Positions 18,880 through 27,577 of a DNA stretch of 64,000 nt are shown here, piece by piece. Position 1 is the stretch's first letter. Each line of letters opens with the position of its first letter. The notes under the pieces were generated by a model. The model made no database searches. It saw only the letters and a program-made list of their open reading frames with translations, and was not told where the DNA came from. Source of the DNA: Solirubrobacter sp963798325. Its GTDB lineage: Bacteria; Actinomycetota; Thermoleophilia; Solirubrobacterales; Solirubrobacteraceae. The stretch spans positions 62,001 through 126,000 of the forward strand of contig CAWCSS010000003.1 in assembly GCA_963798325.1 (NCBI GenBank), given 5' to 3'. A program made the translations under genes and the position numbers.

Positions 18880-20298
18880 GTGACCCGTACTGACGGCGCC
18901 GCCGTACCTGAAGACCATGTGATCGTGTTGTTCGGCGCTCTCGGCGACCTGTCTCGCCGCAAGCTGCTGCCCGGTCTGTTCCATCTCGACCGCGCCGGGC
19001 TCATGCCCGAGCGCTACAAGGTCATCGGCACCTCCCGCAAGGGAGGTTCGGAGGCTGATTTCCGCAAGGTGGCCAAGGCCGCGGTGGGCAAGACCGCGAC
19101 CGGCGAGGAGTGGGATCGCTTCGCCGAGCATCTGACCTTCAGCGCCTTCAACGCCGACGACCCCGGGCCGCTGGTGAAGGCGCTCGAGCAGGTCGACAAG
19201 GACCTCGACAACCCGCGCCGGCTGTTCTACCTGTCGGTCCCGCCGGGCGCGTTCGGCGCCACGGTGCAGGCGCTCGGCGATGCCGGCCTGGACGAGCGCG
19301 CGCGGGTCGTGCTGGAGAAGCCGTTCGGCGTCGACCTCGAGAGCGCGGTCGAGCTCAACGCGTTGGTGCACGGGGTCTTCCCCGAAGAACGCGTCTTCCG
19401 GATCGATCACTTCCTCGGCCGTGAGGCCGTCCAGAACCTGATCGCGCTTCGGTTCGCCAACGGCATGTTCGAGCCGATCTGGAACCGCGACCACATCGAC
19501 CACGTGCAGATCGACGTGCCGGAGACGCTCGCGGTCGAGGATCGCGCGGGGTTCTACGAGGAGACCGGCGCCTACCGCGACATGGTGGTGACGCACCTCT
19601 TCCACGTGATGGGGTTCGTGGCGATGGAGCCGCCGACGGCGCTCGACGGGCGCTCGATCGTCGAGGAAACGGGGAAGGTCTTCCGCTCGCTCGCCCCGAT
19701 CGACCCCGCGAACGTCATCCGCGGGCAATACGCCGGCTACCGCGAGAGCGAGGGCGTCGATCCCGCCTCGCAGACGGAGACCTTCATCGCGCTGCGGGCC
19801 CACATCGACAACTGGCGCTGGAGCGGCGTGCCGTTCTTCCTGCGCACCGGCAAGTCGATGGGCGAGAGCCGGCGGCTGCTGACGATCGCGTTCCGCGAGC
19901 CTCCGCGCCGGATGTTCCGGGAGGCGAAGGCGTTCGTGGAGGACTACGGCCCGGACCACATCTCCTTCGACTTCGGCGACCCGGGCGGGATCACGACGTC
20001 GTTTCTGGCGAAGGTGCCCGGGCCGAAGATGCGCCTCGGCCAGGCGAAGATGGAGTTCACCTACGAGGAGTCCTTCGGGACGCAGGGCCTTGAGCCCTAC
20101 GAGCGCCTGCTCTATGACGCGATGCTCGGCGACCGCACGCTGTTCACGGACTCCGACGGCATCGAGCGCCTGTGGGCGGCGTCCGCGGAGCTGCTGGACG
20201 ACCCGCCGCCGCTGCACCGGTACGCGCCGGAGAGCTATGGCCCGCAGAAGATGCACGAGCTGATCGCGCCCCGGCGCTGGTGGCTGCCGGCGACATGA
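18880..20298 (+). CDS. zwf: Glucose-6-phosphate 1-dehydrogenase
   Basis: 472 residues from GTG 18880. It starts with the Rossmann motif FGALGDLSRRKLLPGLFHL and has LEKPFGVDL, the active-site block RIDHFLGREAVQNLIALRFAN (catalytic His in RIDHFLG), and PFFLRTGKSMGESR, all diagnostic for G6PD. It oxidises glucose-6-phosphate to 6-phosphogluconolactone, making NADPH. A slightly short length (usual ~490-510) is the only oddity. The usual partners (gnd, tal, opcA) are not adjacent. The next gene follows at 18 bp and could be co-transcribed, though the functions differ. Confidence 0.96.
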   Translation: MTRTDGAAVPEDHVIVLFGALGDLSRRKLLPGLFHLDRAGLMPERYKVIGTSRKGGSEADFRKVAKAAVGKTATGEEWDRFAEHLTFSAFNADDPGPLVKALEQVDKDLDNPRRLFYLSVPPGAFGATVQALGDAGLDERARVVLEKPFGVDLESAVELNALVHGVFPEERVFRIDHFLGREAVQNLIALRFANGMFEPIWNRDHIDHVQIDVPETLAVEDRAGFYEETGAYRDMVVTHLFHVMGFVAMEPPTALDGRSIVEETGKVFRSLAPIDPANVIRGQYAGYRESEGVDPASQTETFIALRAHIDNWRWSGVPFFLRTGKSMGESRRLLTIAFREPPRRMFREAKAFVEDYGPDHISFDFGDPGGITTSFLAKVPGPKMRLGQAKMEFTYEESFGTQGLEPYERLLYDAMLGDRTLFTDSDGIERLWAASAELLDDPPPLHRYAPESYGPQKMHELIAPRRWWLPAT

Positions 20299-20316
20299 CG
20301 AGGGAGGCGGGCCTCG

Positions 20317-21489
20317 ATGGCGGATCGTGAGCTCGGTGCCGGCGCGTGGTCCTACTTCGGAGACCCGCGCGCCATCTCGCACGACGGACACACGTTCACC
20401 GGCTGGATCTCGACGACCGGGAACGTGTGTGTGGCGCGCTACACCAAGGGCGGCGAGCTCTCCAAGAAGCTGATCTTCCGCGGGCTTGGCCGCGACGACC
20501 ACAACAACCCCTCGCTGGTGTTCCGGCGCGACGGGCACATCGTGGTGTTCTTCTCCCCGCACTCGGGCCGGCACCTTCCGCCGAAGGGCATCCCCAGCGT
20601 GATGCGCTACCGGATCTCGCTGCAGCCGTGGTCGATCGCCGAGTTCGGGCCCGTGCACACCGTGCCCACCAACGTCCCGGGCGGCCTCGGCTACACCTAT
20701 CCGAACCCGATCCAGCTGCGCGACAAGCTGTGGCTGTTCTGGCGCGGCGGGGACTGGAACCCGACCTTCTCCTACACCGAGGACGGCATCCACTGGGTGC
20801 CCGCGCGCGAGCTCGTGCGCTTCGGCCACGAGCAGCGGCCGTACGCGAAGTACGTCGGCGACGCGGAGAACCGGATCCACGGGATCTTCACCGACGGCCA
20901 CCCGAGCAGCTGGAAGAACAGCCTGCACTACGCGCGCTACGAGGCCGGCCACCTCTACGCCGTCGGCGGCCGCAGGCTGGGCAGCCTCGACGACGTGCCC
21001 CTGCACACGTCCGAGCTCGACCACATCTACCACTACAGCGACGCCGGCGGGCGCGCGTGGGGTCACGACATCGCGCTCACCCCCGAGGGCCGGCCGCGGG
21101 TCGTCTACACCCGCCGCGTCGAGAACCGCGACAGCTTCTACTACGCCTATCACGACGGCGAGCGCTGGGTGAGCCGAAAGCTGGTCGAGGCCGGCGCCGG
21201 CCGCCCGTCGTTTCATTCGGGCGGCGCGACGCTCGACCACGAGGACCCGCGTTACGTCTATCTCTCACGCACGATCGGCCGCTGGAACCAGATCGAGCAG
21301 TGGTTCACCCCGGACGAAGGCCGCACGTGGGACGCGCGGCGGCTGACCGACTACCCGGACGCTTACGCGATCCGGCCGGTCACGCCGCGACGCCTCACGA
21401 CGGCCAACCGGATCGTCTTCGTCAAGGGCGATGAGCGCACGATCGGCTACCGCAACTACCGCAGCCGCGTGCACGTGCTCGACTTCTAG
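20317..21489 (+). CDS. BNR_4-type beta-propeller protein, possible rhamnose/uronate-polysaccharide enzyme
   Basis: 390 residues from ATG 20317, intact, no signal peptide. WSYFGDPRAISHDGHTFTGW, GRDDHNNPSLVFRRDGH, YTYPNPIQLRDKLWLFWRGG, then repeated Asp-box-like strands and HDIALTPEGRPRVVYTRR, match the BNR_4 family of seven-bladed propellers. That family contains ulvan lyases (PL24/25) and the GH145 enzyme that cleaves rhamnose-glucuronate linkages; HDHNNPS-like histidines are often catalytic there. Its neighbour is a GH78 alpha-L-rhamnosidase, which fits a role in rhamnose-containing glycans. Lack of a signal peptide suggests cytoplasmic oligosaccharide processing. Specific activity is inference. 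Its stop overlaps the GH78 stop by 4 bp (convergent). Confidence 0.7.
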   Translation: MADRELGAGAWSYFGDPRAISHDGHTFTGWISTTGNVCVARYTKGGELSKKLIFRGLGRDDHNNPSLVFRRDGHIVVFFSPHSGRHLPPKGIPSVMRYRISLQPWSIAEFGPVHTVPTNVPGGLGYTYPNPIQLRDKLWLFWRGGDWNPTFSYTEDGIHWVPARELVRFGHEQRPYAKYVGDAENRIHGIFTDGHPSSWKNSLHYARYEAGHLYAVGGRRLGSLDDVPLHTSELDHIYHYSDAGGRAWGHDIALTPEGRPRVVYTRRVENRDSFYYAYHDGERWVSRKLVEAGAGRPSFHSGGATLDHEDPRYVYLSRTIGRWNQIEQWFTPDEGRTWDARRLTDYPDAYAIRPVTPRRLTTANRIVFVKGDERTIGYRNYRSRVHVLDF

Positions 21490-24400
21490 GGGGTCGTCGT
21501 GGACAGGGTGAACGTGAGGGTCTTGCTGTAGGCGCCCGTGCGCAGCGGCTCGGTGGCGGAGATGTGCTGCTCGAAGGCGATCGTCACCGCGTCATTCGAC
21601 ACCGGCGCGGACCAGGACGACCGGCTGAACGCGATCCGCACCGGCTCCAGCAGCGTGAACGCGCCGTTGGACAGCTTCCCGCCGTCCACCGAGAGCGAGG
21701 CGTCGCCCGCGGTCGACGTCACGGTCGCGGTGGTGGACGCGTCGTAGGTCCGGTCCACGCCCGGCACGAAGGCGCCGAACGAGGCCGGCGCGCCGAGCGT
21801 CAGCGACAGGGTCGCCGGGACGCTCCCGCCGACGCCGCCGCCACCGGTGGCGCCGACGCTGAAGTGCGTCGTGCCCGAACCGACGGTGAACACCGTGCGG
21901 CCGTCGGCATCGCCGGTCTTGACCGGCGCACCCGCGCCGACGCCGACGTAGTTGACGGCGCCGCCCGGGTTCGGGATCGCGACCGTCGCCCTGACGTTGT
22001 CCGGGACGGTCACGTCGAGCACGTAGGTGCCGTTGACCTTGCGCCACGCCGAGGAGACCGTGCCGCGCTGTGTCCACGCCGAGCCGCTCACGCGGTGCAG
22101 GTCGGCCTGATCGACCGCCGGCGGCGCGATCTTCACGGTCGCCGCGCCGGGCGAGGTGACCGAGATGCCGAGCAGCGACTCGACCATGTCGACGATGCCC
22201 CACGAGCCCCAGCCGTGCGACTCTGACTCGTTGTTGGACGGGTTGCACGGCCACGCGTCACAGCCCGGGTTCCACTGCTCCCACATGAACGTGCCCTGCT
22301 GATCGAGGATCCGGGCCGGACCGTCGGCGTCGTGGTCGGTGAGCAGCTTCACCAGCTGGTCGTAGCGACCGCCGTCGGCCAGCGCCTTGAGCAGGATGTG
22401 CCACGTCATCGGGCCCTGATTCATGCCCTGGGAGGTGATCTTGTCCAGCAGCGCCTGCCGGTTCGCCGCGGGCGCGATGCCGTAGACGAGCGGGTAGGTC
22501 TGCGCGTGCTGGGCGGTGTTGGCGATCTGCGGGTTGCCGGACGCCGTCGAGAGGCCGTCGCTGTAGAGGCCGTCCGGGCGCAGCAGCTTCTGGTTCATCG
22601 TCGTCGCCAGGCCGTCGGCCCAGCCGTCGAACTGCGCGGCGTCGTCCGTCTTGCCCAGCGCCCGCGCGACCGCCGCGGTCGAGCGCCACGCGTCGACCGC
22701 CTCGGCGTTGTGGATCGTTCGCGCGCCGTTGTTGGTGAACGTGTAGCCGTAGCGCATCTGCGCCGGCCAGTCGATGATCCCGAACTGGTAGGAGCTGGTC
22801 CCGCCAACGAGGTTGTAGACGAGGCCCGCCGCGTTGCCCGTGGTCGCGACGCTGCGCTGGATGTACTGCGAGATCGCCTTCAGCGCGTCATACGACGAGC
22901 TGAGCACCGACACGTCACCGGACTCGAGGTAGTACCGCAGCACCCAGCCGGGCACGAACTCGGTGTAGTCCGGGATGTCGCGCATGTTGTCGCCGTTGGG
23001 ATAGACGGCGTTGACCCGCCCCGGCGTCCCGATGCTCGGGAACGAGCACGGCGCGCTGGAGCAGTAGCCGCTCGACGTCGCCTTCCACGAGTGCGTCGCC
23101 GAGTAGACGATCTCGCGGATCGCCCGCTTGGTCGCGTTGCGGTCGCCGACCGCGGCCATGCTCGCGAAGGAGATGTCCACCGTGTCGCCGGTGAACTGCC
23201 CCTTCTCGCGCGTCGGCGTGTCCAGGAACGTCTCCTCGGACGAGTGGATCGCCGAGTGCTGCATCAGATCGAAGACCGCGTTGAGCGTCGCGTTGTCGGA
23301 GTCGAACGTCGCCCGCCGCGAGACCGGCGCGGACTGGTACTGCATGACCGCGGTGATGTCGTCGGCGGTCAGCGTCTCGCCCGCGCCCGGCGGCAGGATC
23401 TGCAGGTAGCGCCAACCCCAGTAGAGCATCGCCTTGGCCGTCTGCGGGCCGTCCTTCTGCGTGTACCAGTAGCGCAGCTCGGAGCCCTGCGTGTCGTGCG
23501 TCGCGGTGCCGGCGCGCGAGCCCTCGACGTAGCGGCCGTTGGTGTGCGCACGGCTCAGCGGCGCGTCGAGCGTGATCCCCGTGCCGGTCGCGCCGGCGGT
23601 GCCGACGGCGGTGATCGTGCGCACCTCGGGGCTGCCGGCGCCGAACCCGTCGGCGCCCTGGTCGACCGTGATCCGGTCGCCGGCCACGAAGTTGGCGACG
23701 CTTGCCACCTTGATGTTCGCGTCACCCGCGGCCGTGGCGGCGGAGAGGATCGTGTTGTTGAGGCGATAGCTCGTCTGGGCGATCACCTGGCGTCCCGCGA
23801 CGCCGTCGTTGAACGCGATCCGCGGGACGGCCGAGATGACCTTGCCGAAGTCGGCGACGACGCTGCCGTCGGCGAGCGTCCTGATCGACACCGGCTTGAC
23901 CGTCTCGTAGTCGAGGTGGCTGATCGCCGGGTCCAGGTGGCTGAAGGTGTCGCGTACCGGGTTGACGGGCTGCGGGTGCGGGCCGATCGCGTAGGCGGGA
24001 GCCCAGCTCGCGTCGTCGAACGCCGCGCCGTCCCAGCCCGGGAGCTCGGCACGCGCGTCGTAGCGCTCGGCGTTGTCGCCCGAGTCGCCGTTGCGGCGCG
24101 AGATCGTCGAGTTCGTGAACTGGTCGGCCTTGTGGACCTTCCACGTGCCGTCGGTGACGAACGTCTCGCGCGTGCCGTCGGCGTGGTCGACGACGGTCTT
24201 CATGATCAGGCCGGACGGGCCCTGGTGGTCATAGACCGGCTGACCCGAGGCGTGTGCCTGCGCCAGTGGCGCGGCAAGGGTGAGGCCCGTGCCGGTCGCG
24301 CCGGTGGTGCCCACCGCGGTGACCGTCGCCGTCTCGGCGGCGGCGCCGGTGCCGACCGTGATCTGGTCGCCGACGCCGAAGACGATCGCCGAGCCGATCT

Positions 24401-25157
24401 TGATGTTCGTCGCCCCGACGGCCTGCGCGGCGCTCAGCGTCGTGTTCGACGCGGGGCCGTTCGCGCGCCCCTGACAGGTGCACGTCCAGTAGTGATAGAG
24501 CGCGCCGAGTACGAGCGGCTGGCCCGCCTTGACCGCGTCGGTGGCGTCGAAGGCGTAGTACTGGCCCTCGGTCGGATAGTTCCAGTTGTCGCCGCGGCCG
24601 ATCGTCTGGCCGTTGACGTGGATGTCGTATTGGCCCATCGCGCTGGCGTAGACCCGGGCGCGGGTGACGGGTGAACTCGACAGCGCCGGGAACGACTTGC
24701 GCGCGAGCGTGTAGTCGTCGGTGAAGTCATTGCCGCTGGTCGGGCGGCGAATCCAGTTCGCGCCCGACCAGCCGGCGTCGGTCAGTCCGGTCTCGAAGGC
24801 CCCGCTCGCCGCCGGCGACGCGTCGCCGGCGGCGTCCCACGTCCGTACCGACCACGTGTACGCCTCGCCGTTGGCAAGCGCAGGACCGCCGTAGGGGACG
24901 TAGGACTGCGCGTCGGACGCGACCTTGCCGCTGTCCCACACCTGCGCGGCGCCCTTGGAGACCGTGATCTCGTAGGCGCTCTGGACGTCGTTGCCCCTGC
25001 TCGAGCTGGGCATCCAGCCGAACAGCGGCGCGCCCTCGACGTTCAGCGGGCGCGACTGATCGCCGACCGTGAGCTGCGTCGGCGCCTCCGCGGCCTGCGC
25101 AGCCGACGTGACACCGAGGCACAGCAGGACCGCTGCGCCGATTGACCAACGTCTCAT
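21486..25157 (-). CDS. Secreted alpha-L-rhamnosidase, GH78, with two inserted repeat modules
   Basis: 1223 residues from ATG 25157 (SD GGGGGAGAG). The signal peptide ends about LGVTSAAQAAEA. Then an Ig-like entry domain, the rhamnosidase N-domain (GQYDIHVNGQTIGRGDNWNY), a beta-sandwich (VADFGKVISAVPRIAF), and the (alpha/alpha)6 catalytic domain with TFLDTPTREKGQFTGDTVD (acidic catalytic cluster) and GTFMWEQWNPG plus SHGWGSWGIVD. Two ~75-residue homologous modules (near 24225-24445 and 23520-23760), rich in NIK-GD-ITV and TAVGT-GATGTG, interrupt loops of the N-domain and the sandwich. A Ser/Thr-rich ~110-residue extension ends the protein. It releases L-rhamnose outside the cell for the importer encoded nearby. 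Confidence 0.93.
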   Translation of the reverse strand: MRRWSIGAAVLLCLGVTSAAQAAEAPTQLTVGDQSRPLNVEGAPLFGWMPSSSRGNDVQSAYEITVSKGAAQVWDSGKVASDAQSYVPYGGPALANGEAYTWSVRTWDAAGDASPAASGAFETGLTDAGWSGANWIRRPTSGNDFTDDYTLARKSFPALSSSPVTRARVYASAMGQYDIHVNGQTIGRGDNWNYPTEGQYYAFDATDAVKAGQPLVLGALYHYWTCTCQGRANGPASNTTLSAAQAVGATNIKIGSAIVFGVGDQITVGTGAAAETATVTAVGTTGATGTGLTLAAPLAQAHASGQPVYDHQGPSGLIMKTVVDHADGTRETFVTDGTWKVHKADQFTNSTISRRNGDSGDNAERYDARAELPGWDGAAFDDASWAPAYAIGPHPQPVNPVRDTFSHLDPAISHLDYETVKPVSIRTLADGSVVADFGKVISAVPRIAFNDGVAGRQVIAQTSYRLNNTILSAATAAGDANIKVASVANFVAGDRITVDQGADGFGAGSPEVRTITAVGTAGATGTGITLDAPLSRAHTNGRYVEGSRAGTATHDTQGSELRYWYTQKDGPQTAKAMLYWGWRYLQILPPGAGETLTADDITAVMQYQSAPVSRRATFDSDNATLNAVFDLMQHSAIHSSEETFLDTPTREKGQFTGDTVDISFASMAAVGDRNATKRAIREIVYSATHSWKATSSGYCSSAPCSFPSIGTPGRVNAVYPNGDNMRDIPDYTEFVPGWVLRYYLESGDVSVLSSSYDALKAISQYIQRSVATTGNAAGLVYNLVGGTSSYQFGIIDWPAQMRYGYTFTNNGARTIHNAEAVDAWRSTAAVARALGKTDDAAQFDGWADGLATTMNQKLLRPDGLYSDGLSTASGNPQIANTAQHAQTYPLVYGIAPAANRQALLDKITSQGMNQGPMTWHILLKALADGGRYDQLVKLLTDHDADGPARILDQQGTFMWEQWNPGCDAWPCNPSNNESESHGWGSWGIVDMVESLLGISVTSPGAATVKIAPPAVDQADLHRVSGSAWTQRGTVSSAWRKVNGTYVLDVTVPDNVRATVAIPNPGGAVNYVGVGAGAPVKTGDADGRTVFTVGSGTTHFSVGATGGGGVGGSVPATLSLTLGAPASFGAFVPGVDRTYDASTTATVTSTAGDASLSVDGGKLSNGAFTLLEPVRIAFSRSSWSAPVSNDAVTIAFEQHISATEPLRTGAYSKTLTFTLSTTTP

Positions 25158-25170
25158 GGGCTCTCCCCCC

Positions 25171-25188
25171 TCGCACAATTGTGTGCGA
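25171..25188. promoter_or_regulatory. Operator-like inverted repeat in the GH78 leader
   Basis: TCGCACA-ATTG-TGTGCGA, perfect 7-base arms with a 4-base spacer. It lies between the GH78 promoter and its ribosome site. A second half-site (TCGCACA) occurs at 25221-25227 inside the promoter spacer. This is a different sequence from the DeoR site upstream of the importer, so another regulator may act here. Confidence 0.65.
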
Positions 25189-25206
25189 ACGCGATCGTTT
25201 GGCGGA

Positions 25207-25235
25207 TGATTACCTGCGATTCGCACAGGTGTCAA
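25207..25235 (-). promoter_or_regulatory. Sigma-70-like promoter of the GH78 gene
   Basis: On the minus strand TTGACA (25235-25230), a 17-base spacer and TAATCA (25212-25207). A near-consensus promoter is rare in this GC-rich window. The predicted transcript starts near 25200 and runs through the operator at 25171-25188 before the ATG at 25157. Confidence 0.65.
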
Positions 25236-25240
25236 GAAAC

Positions 25241-26134
25241 ATGAGCGCGGTGTCATCCTGCCTGACCGTGATCGAGATCGATCTGCGTCCCGGGCCGAGC
25301 GCGAATCTGATCCTCGTCCGGGGGCCGCGCCCGGTCTTGGTGGACAGCGGAAGCGGCAGCACAGCGTCGATCGCGCGAGCCCACGCGTTCCTCGCCGAGC
25401 ACGGGTTGGCGGCGAGTGACCTCGCGTGGGTGGCGTTGACCCATTTCCACGCCGACCATGCCGGCGGGGCGGCCGCGCTCGGCGCGCCGGTCGCCGCGCA
25501 TACCATCGAAGCGGCGCTGGTCAACGACGCCGACCCCCGCGCCGGCGACCCGTGGCTCGGGTTCGACATCCCGCCGTATCGCGTCACGCGTGCCCTGCGC
25601 GACGGTGAGGCGCTCGAAGGCCTGCAGGTCGTGCACACGCCCGGCCAGACGCCGGGTCATGTGGCCTACTGGCTGCCTGAGGAACGGGTGGCGATGACCG
25701 GCGACCTCCTGCAGGCCGGCGACGTGGCGTGGGTCCCGTTCGGCGGCCCGTGGGCGGCGGACGCCCTGGACACGATGATCGCCTCGGTGCGGCGGATCGC
25801 GGCGCTCGACCCGGTGCGCACGATCCCCGGCCACGGGCCACCGGTGGACGACGTCGGCGCCGCCGTGGCCATGAGCCTGGAGCGCTACGAGCGCTTCCGC
25901 GCCGAACCCGCGCGCGCCGCCTGGCACGCCACCCGCCGCGCGCTGGTCTCGCACCTGATGATCGAGCCGCGCACCGCCGCCACGCTCGCCCAGCTCCCCT
26001 GGGTCCCGATCGCGGGCGCCGCGCTGGATCTGCCGCCGCTCACCGTGGTCGAGCGCGCACTGTCCGCCCTCGCCGAGCGCGGAGCCGTGACCCGCGACGG
26101 CGACGTGTTCTGCACTACCGTCCCCCACGAATGA
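25241..26134 (+). CDS. MBL-fold metallohydrolase
   Basis: 297 residues from ATG 25241 (other in-frame starts exist nearby). LVDSGSGS, THFHADHAGG (the HxHxDH metal motif), HTPGQTPGHVAYW, MTGDLLQAGD and TIPGHGPPV supply the five conserved metallo-beta-lactamase motifs, and a helical C-terminal domain follows, as in the GloB/LACTB2-like branch. It probably hydrolyses a thioester or lactone; substrate unknown. Divergent from GH78, sharing an 83-bp region; its stop overlaps the next gene's ATG (ATGA), so the two are coupled. Confidence 0.88.
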   Translation: MSAVSSCLTVIEIDLRPGPSANLILVRGPRPVLVDSGSGSTASIARAHAFLAEHGLAASDLAWVALTHFHADHAGGAAALGAPVAAHTIEAALVNDADPRAGDPWLGFDIPPYRVTRALRDGEALEGLQVVHTPGQTPGHVAYWLPEERVAMTGDLLQAGDVAWVPFGGPWAADALDTMIASVRRIAALDPVRTIPGHGPPVDDVGAAVAMSLERYERFRAEPARAAWHATRRALVSHLMIEPRTAATLAQLPWVPIAGAALDLPPLTVVERALSALAERGAVTRDGDVFCTTVPHE

Positions 26135-26604
26135 GCACTGAGTTCGAGGACTGGGGCAAGATCGCGGTGACGCACGCCGCCGAGCTGATCCTCGCCGCGC
26201 TGCCCGCCGAGCAGGACCCCGAGCCGGGCAAGACGGCCCGCCGCAGCCTGGCCGGCACGGGGTACATCTCCCGCCACATCCTGTTCCTGCAGCCGGACCG
26301 GCTCGCGCCGCGCGCGCTGTGGCTGTACGCCGTCCCGGCCGGCCACCCGTACGACTTCCGCCCGCCACACACCCGGCTGGGCGCCGGCCTGATGCACGAC
26401 GCAGCCAACGAGCTCAGCTCGAGCCGCTTCGCCGCCGGGATGCAACGCAGCGGCGCCTTCACCTGGAAGGTCCACCTCGACGCCCGCCACGAGGGCTACC
26501 GGCTGGCGATCAAGGTCGACCCCGACACGCAACCGCCGCAAGCCGCCGGCGACGAGCTCGCCGAGCAGGTGCTGAGCAGCCTGCGCCGGATCGGCCTGAT
26601 CTAA
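26131..26604 (+). CDS. Conserved hypothetical protein
   Basis: 157 residues from ATG 26131, coupled to the MBL gene by a 4-bp overlap. The sequence is soluble, without signal peptide or membrane segment. Recognisable stretches are TGYISRHILFLQPDRLAPRA, WLYAVPAGHPYDFRPPHTRL and the C-terminal DELAEQVLSSLRRIGLI. I do not recognise the family. Tight coupling to the hydrolase suggests a partner or accessory role. It ends 4 bp before the convergent DeoR gene. Confidence 0.6.
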   Translation: MSTEFEDWGKIAVTHAAELILAALPAEQDPEPGKTARRSLAGTGYISRHILFLQPDRLAPRALWLYAVPAGHPYDFRPPHTRLGAGLMHDAANELSSSRFAAGMQRSGAFTWKVHLDARHEGYRLAIKVDPDTQPPQAAGDELAEQVLSSLRRIGLI

Positions 26605-26608
26605 GCTT

Positions 26609-27442
26609 CTAGACCACCACGCGGACGGTCGTGCCGCCGAGGCGCAGCGAGTCCGCCTCGCCCTCGTCGAGCCCGGTCGCGAGCGTGGTCGTGATCTCGG
26701 CGATCGGGGCGATCACGCTCAGCCCCCGCGTGGAGAGCTTGGACTGGCCGATCAGCAGGACGGACTCGCCCGCCTGTTCGATCATGGTTCGTTTGAGTTC
26801 GGCTTCGAGCGGATCGGCGTCCGTGAGCATGCCGTTCTGGGCGATGCCCTTGACCGAGAGGAACAGCCGATCGGCGAAGTGGCCCTGGACGGTGCGCACC
26901 GCGAACGGGCCGACGAACGAACGGGTGAGGCGCCGCAGCGTGCCGCCGATGCCGATCACCTCCAGGCCCGGTCCGCCCTCCTTGAAGAGCAGCTCCATGA
27001 CCGGCAGTGAATTGGTCAGGACGGTCGCCGCGAGCCCGGTCTCGACGAGCCGGCGCGCGACGTAGTACGTCGTCGTCGAGGAGTCCAGGAAGATCGTCTC
27101 GCGCGGCGTCAGCAGATCCACAGCCGCGATGGAGAGCCGAACCTTGTCGTCGGCGTCGACTTCCAGCCGGCGCGCGAAGGAGTCCTCGTGGGCCGAGATG
27201 GTGGGCAGCACGGCGCCGCCGTGGGTGCGCCGCACGACCCCGCGGCGCTCGAGTTCGGCAAGGTCGCGACGGGCGGTCATCGGCGACACCCCGAAGCGCT
27301 CCTCGACCTCGGCGACGGTCACCGCGCCGTTCGCGCGGAGGCGTTCGGCGATCTCCCTCCGGCGTGCCTCGGCGAGCACGCCGGGTCCTTCATCTGATCG
27401 TCTGCGTGCGATTGGTATCTCCTCCGGGGCCGAGAGAACCAT
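26609..27442 (-). CDS. DeoR-family repressor, likely of the rhamnose operon
   Basis: 277 residues from ATG 27442 (a shorter start near EARRREIAERL is possible). The DeoR helix-turn-helix is at residues ~30-75: VTVAEVEERFGVSPMTARRD and LAELERRGVVRRTHGGAVLP. The effector domain has FLDSSTTTYYVARRL, TNSLPVMELL and VIGIGGTLRR, the sugar-phosphate-sensing DeoRC fold. Divergent from the rhaT operon, with a promoter and an 18-bp operator between them. It is a paralog of the DeoR gene at 37034-37807, with most of the DNA-binding helix identical. An inverted repeat AGAGAA-CCA-TTCTCT covers its ATG (27433-27447). Confidence 0.92.
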   Translation of the reverse strand: MVLSAPEEIPIARRRSDEGPGVLAEARRREIAERLRANGAVTVAEVEERFGVSPMTARRDLAELERRGVVRRTHGGAVLPTISAHEDSFARRLEVDADDKVRLSIAAVDLLTPRETIFLDSSTTTYYVARRLVETGLAATVLTNSLPVMELLFKEGGPGLEVIGIGGTLRRLTRSFVGPFAVRTVQGHFADRLFLSVKGIAQNGMLTDADPLEAELKRTMIEQAGESVLLIGQSKLSTRGLSVIAPIAEITTTLATGLDEGEADSLRLGGTTVRVVV

Positions 27443-27481
27443 TCTCTGTTCGGTTTGTCAAGCACATGCGCGTGGTCGAAC

Positions 27482-27499
27482 ACACAAACGAACACAAAG
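27482..27499. promoter_or_regulatory. Shared DeoR-type operator, site 1
   Basis: ACACAAACGAACACAAAG, 15 bp upstream of the rhaT -35 box. It matches 16 of 18 bases of the site at 37844-37861, read on the opposite strand, between the second DeoR gene and lutA. The GAACACA unit is also repeated with a 12-base period (27479 and 27491). Confidence 0.72.
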
Positions 27500-27514
27500 A
27501 ATCGCTGTTCGCCC

Positions 27515-27543
27515 TTGACAGATCACGATCGTCTTGTTTTGAT
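27515..27543 (+). promoter_or_regulatory. Sigma-70-like promoter of the rhamnose import operon
   Basis: TTGACA (27515-27520), a 17-base spacer and TTTGAT (27538-27543). The transcript would start near 27550, 28 bases before the inferred rhaT start. A local AT-rich stretch sets it apart from its surroundings. Confidence 0.7.
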
Positions 27544-27577
27544 CGCATTCTGTTGTTTCGAGGGGGAGGAGCCTCAA

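Noticed and set aside
18820..21240. Long open frame antisense to zwf and the BNR_4 gene
   Set aside because: Composition artefact of GC-rich codons; the sense strand carries two full conserved proteins, and the antisense product shows no family motif. The same applies to long antisense frames over the LuxR, S8 and TPP genes.
23520..24445. GH78 internal repeat as an assembly duplication
   Set aside because: The two copies differ at many positions in both DNA and protein and sit in different domains.
27433..27447. AGAGAA-CCA-TTCTCT over the DeoR start as a main operator
   Set aside because: Found once only and not near the second DeoR gene; kept as a note in the gene entry.
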